A stretch of DNA of 64,000 bases. It comes from Mesorhizobium sp. WSM4313 (lineage in GTDB: Bacteria; Pseudomonadota; Alphaproteobacteria; Rhizobiales; Rhizobiaceae). Shown one piece after another: positions 62,571-64,000 of the stretch (within the stretch, counting starts at the first letter, position 1; each line of letters begins with the position of its first letter). The DNA is taken from NCBI RefSeq assembly GCF_002294725.1, contig NZ_NSFT01000010.1, positions 124,001 to 188,000 on the forward strand, in the 5' to 3' direction. The position numbers and the translations under genes were made by a program. Under the pieces are notes generated by a model, which was not told the DNA's origin, searched no databases, and saw only the letters and a list, made by a program, of their open reading frames with translations.

Positions 62571-62763
62571 GCCGCAGCTCCCTGTTTGCCGCCGTTCGCG
62601 TCGCGCCTGAACTTTGCAGCCTCGCGATCGAGCACGTTCGGCTCGTTGCGGTATTCAGGATCAGCGCCAGCGCCAACCCGCTTGGAATTCTCGTTCTTTC
62701 CGCAAGCTCGCGGACACGGGCGGCATTTTGGCGCTCGCTGTCTTCCCTGGCGTCATGGGTCAT
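62571..62763 (-). pseudogene. possible small stress gene, frame-disrupted
   Basis: ATG 62763 begins THDAREDSERQNAARVRELA, like small stress proteins of the DUF3606/DUF2934 type. Later a different frame reads NEPNVLDREAAKFRRDANGG, which would complete such a protein. The two frames need at least one shift. An EcfG-type promoter lies 29 nt upstream of the ATG. Confidence 0.3.
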
Positions 62764-62791
62764 GGTCCCGGCCGACTCCCGCCGGGTGTCG

Positions 62792-62816
62792 AACCGCCGG
62801 CCGGCGGAATGGTTCC
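62792..62816 (-). promoter_or_regulatory. sigma-EcfG-type promoter, minus strand
   Basis: GGAAC-N16-GGTT, pointing at the possible small gene at 62763 and the membrane protein gene at 62570. Part of it lies in a CCGCCGGCCGGCGG palindrome. Confidence 0.45.
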
Positions 62817-62847
62817 ATGCCTGTCAGATCCGGCGCGGCGAACCGCC

Positions 62848-62872
62848 GGAACGGTTCACCCATCGCCGCGTT
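62848..62872 (+). promoter_or_regulatory. consensus sigma-EcfG promoter for the receiver/sigma-like gene
   Basis: GGAAC-N16-CGTT, the full textbook EcfG form, 110 nt before GTG 62982 and back to back with the site at 62792. Confidence 0.65.
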
Positions 62873-62981
62873 CTACCCGTTAGCTTCCCTGTGACCTCAT
62901 GGACACACGCGCCGGTATCGACGCGAGATGCCCCGTGACTGAGGTCTCACCAACGTCAGAATATGAACTAAGGAGCTTCGT

Positions 62982-63584
62982 GTGCGAAATCTCAGGGGAC
63001 TTCACCTCTTGATCGCGGAGGACGAGTGGCTGCTGGCCAGCGATCTGGCGAACTTCTTCGCTGGGATGGGCGCCATCATTCTCGGGCCGGCAGCGACAGT
63101 GGAGCAGGCCGGGCGACATGCAAAAGTGGCGGACGCAGCGATTCTGGATGTAAGCCTGCATGGTCGCCTCGTCTTCCCGGTCGCGGACGAATTGATGCGG
63201 CGCAACGTGCCCTTCGTCTTCTTCAGCGGGTATGACGAGATCGCCATCCCCGAGCGTTTGCGTTTCGCGAGCAGCCTGAGCAAGTCGTCGAACCGCGCCG
63301 TCGTGGTCGATGCGCTGTTCCCGCCGGAACCCTTTGCAGAGCCAGTGACCGTCGCGCGGCCGGCGCCCGCGGCGGAGGACGTCGTTGCGCTGCTCCCCAA
63401 GCTCCGGCTCACCGCACGTCTGCTGCTGTGCGATGCCGGCGCTTCCGACCGCCTTGTCGAGCACACTTTGGAGCAGGCGCTTGAAGATATCGACAAAAGG
63501 CCCGAGGGGTCATCGATCGCCGACTGGCTGAACACCATCATGCTCACGGTAGCGCGGCTACGCGGAGCTTGTCTGCTGCACTGA
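62982..63584 (+). CDS. receiver domain fused to a sigma-factor-like C-terminal domain
   Basis: 200 residues from GTG 62982 (AAGGAG upstream). N-terminal receiver: acidic pair E13-D14, phospho-acceptor D56 (AAILDVSLHG), S82 in FFSGYDE, K101. After a Pro/Ala linker (about 118-133) comes LLPKLRLTARLLLCDAG, then SDRLVEHTLEQALEDID and SSIADWLNTIM, which resembles ECF sigma region 2 (LLPxLRRYAR, ADDLVQETLxRAL, AWLFTIM). PhyR has the sigma-like part first and the receiver last; here the order is reversed and the sigma part is short. It may bind a NepR-type anti-sigma factor when phosphorylated, possibly by the HWE kinase at 51615. Confidence 0.75.
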   Translation: MRNLRGLHLLIAEDEWLLASDLANFFAGMGAIILGPAATVEQAGRHAKVADAAILDVSLHGRLVFPVADELMRRNVPFVFFSGYDEIAIPERLRFASSLSKSSNRAVVVDALFPPEPFAEPVTVARPAPAAEDVVALLPKLRLTARLLLCDAGASDRLVEHTLEQALEDIDKRPEGSSIADWLNTIMLTVARLRGACLLH

Positions 63585-63637
63585 TCGGAGGGCAGCCGCG
63601 CCGCCGGCGACCTGCGCTCGCCTGGCGACCAGCTTTC

Positions 63638-64000
63638 TCAATGCGTCAGGCGGCTTCTGAGCCAGGCAATGATCCGGTTGCCTTTTATGATCCGACGGAC
63701 CCGCGCCGCAGCCCAGCTGGCCTGCATCGTCGCGCCGGCATGGCAGCTGCACACGACATCATGCAATTGCCAATCGGACAATTCGAAAAAGCGCTTCGCC
63801 TCGCCGTAGGTATCTGACCGCAAACCGGCCGCGCGCAGCAACGGATCATCGAAAGCAACCGCGAGCGGCGATCCGTCCGCCCGCACCTGTTCGCGAACCT
63901 CTGGATCGACATATTCGGTGCCCGTCAGCGCGGAGAGACACCTAAGCGGATTGCGGTCCAGCAGTTCCGCCCACCGCTCGATCCGCTGCGTTCTCGTGGC
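63638..64000 (-). CDS. unidentified protein, C-terminal part
   Basis: The frame is open to the right edge, so the start is outside. Visible: RIERWAELLDRNPLRCLSAL, TGTEYVDPEVREQVR, AVAFDDPLLRAAGLRSDTYG, WQLHDVVCSCHAGATM. Soluble and compact; no known motif recognised. Convergent with the receiver/sigma-like gene. Confidence 0.65.
   Translation of the reverse strand, partial: ATRTQRIERWAELLDRNPLRCLSALTGTEYVDPEVREQVRADGSPLAVAFDDPLLRAAGLRSDTYGEAKRFFELSDWQLHDVVCSCHAGATMQASWAAARVRRIIKGNRIIAWLRSRLTH

Noticed and set aside
1..64000. CRISPR arrays, tRNA/rRNA genes, insertion sequences, prophage
   Set aside because: I looked for regular repeats, cloverleaf-like stretches and transposase or phage motifs and saw none; a program such as tRNAscan would be needed to exclude tRNAs fully.

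Overview
The window looks like the chromosome of a Mesorhizobium-type alphaproteobacterium (Phyllobacteriaceae/Rhizobiales). The reasons are high GC content, dense short operons, many LysR/GntR/AraC/Lrp regulators each paired with a small metabolic operon, periplasmic-binding-protein transporters, an HWE-family histidine kinase, sigma-EcfG-type promoters, and a short intergenic repeat common in rhizobia. I see no rRNA, tRNA, transposase, phage gene or CRISPR array. The species call is inference from gene content.

Layout. 1-4.1 kb: minus-strand cassette SWIM protein > DUF5691 > MoxR AAA ATPase > DUF5682 (cut by the window edge). 4.2-8.0 kb: TetR-like operator array, a promoter, a 43-codon small ORF and a three-domain acyl-ACP synthetase/acyltransferase. 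8-15 kb: SDR with divergent AraC regulator, DapA-family lyase, quinone oxidoreductase with divergent LysR, a small decayed region, and a 2-oxoglutarate oxygenase. 15-18 kb: methionine ABC transporter metQ-metN-metI. 18-21 kb: a binding protein, a DAACS symporter and an Asp/Glu racemase in one tight operon. 21-30 kb: SDR, anmK, GNAT, MFS with divergent Lrp, a methyltransferase/membrane-protein pair, LysR, a fluorescence-recovery-protein (FRP)-like gene, and an XRE regulator with a divergent epimerase. 30-37 kb: branched-chain-type ABC transporter with a hydantoin-racemase-family gene and a GntR regulator. 37-43.6 kb: SDR, DJ-1 protein, and a GntR-controlled operon of Fe-alcohol dehydrogenase, semialdehyde dehydrogenase and hydrolase. 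43.8-46.9 kb: LysR with a divergent SDR / F420-reductase-like / SRPBCC operon, the last gene frameshifted.

The part from about 47 kb to the end is a stress-response region. It has nucleotidyltransferase/phosphoesterase, DUF982, DUF3606, DUF4142, DUF2934, tiny membrane and secreted proteins, a Crp-type regulator fused by overlap to an HWE histidine kinase, a PoxB-like enzyme with a divergent epoxide-hydrolase-like protein, and a receiver protein with a sigma-factor-like tail. Thirteen sites with the fixed form GGAAC-N16-xGTT precede genes here on both strands. They fit the sigma-EcfG general stress response and support several genes below 60 codons.

The most interesting observations are the receiver/sigma2-like fusion at 62982-63584, arranged in the reverse order of PhyR; the EcfG-type promoter array; the FRP homologue at 28129-28464; the SWIM/DUF5691/MoxR/DUF5682 cassette; and the small ORF behind the TetR-like operators. 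All calls come from reading the sequence; no database search was run.
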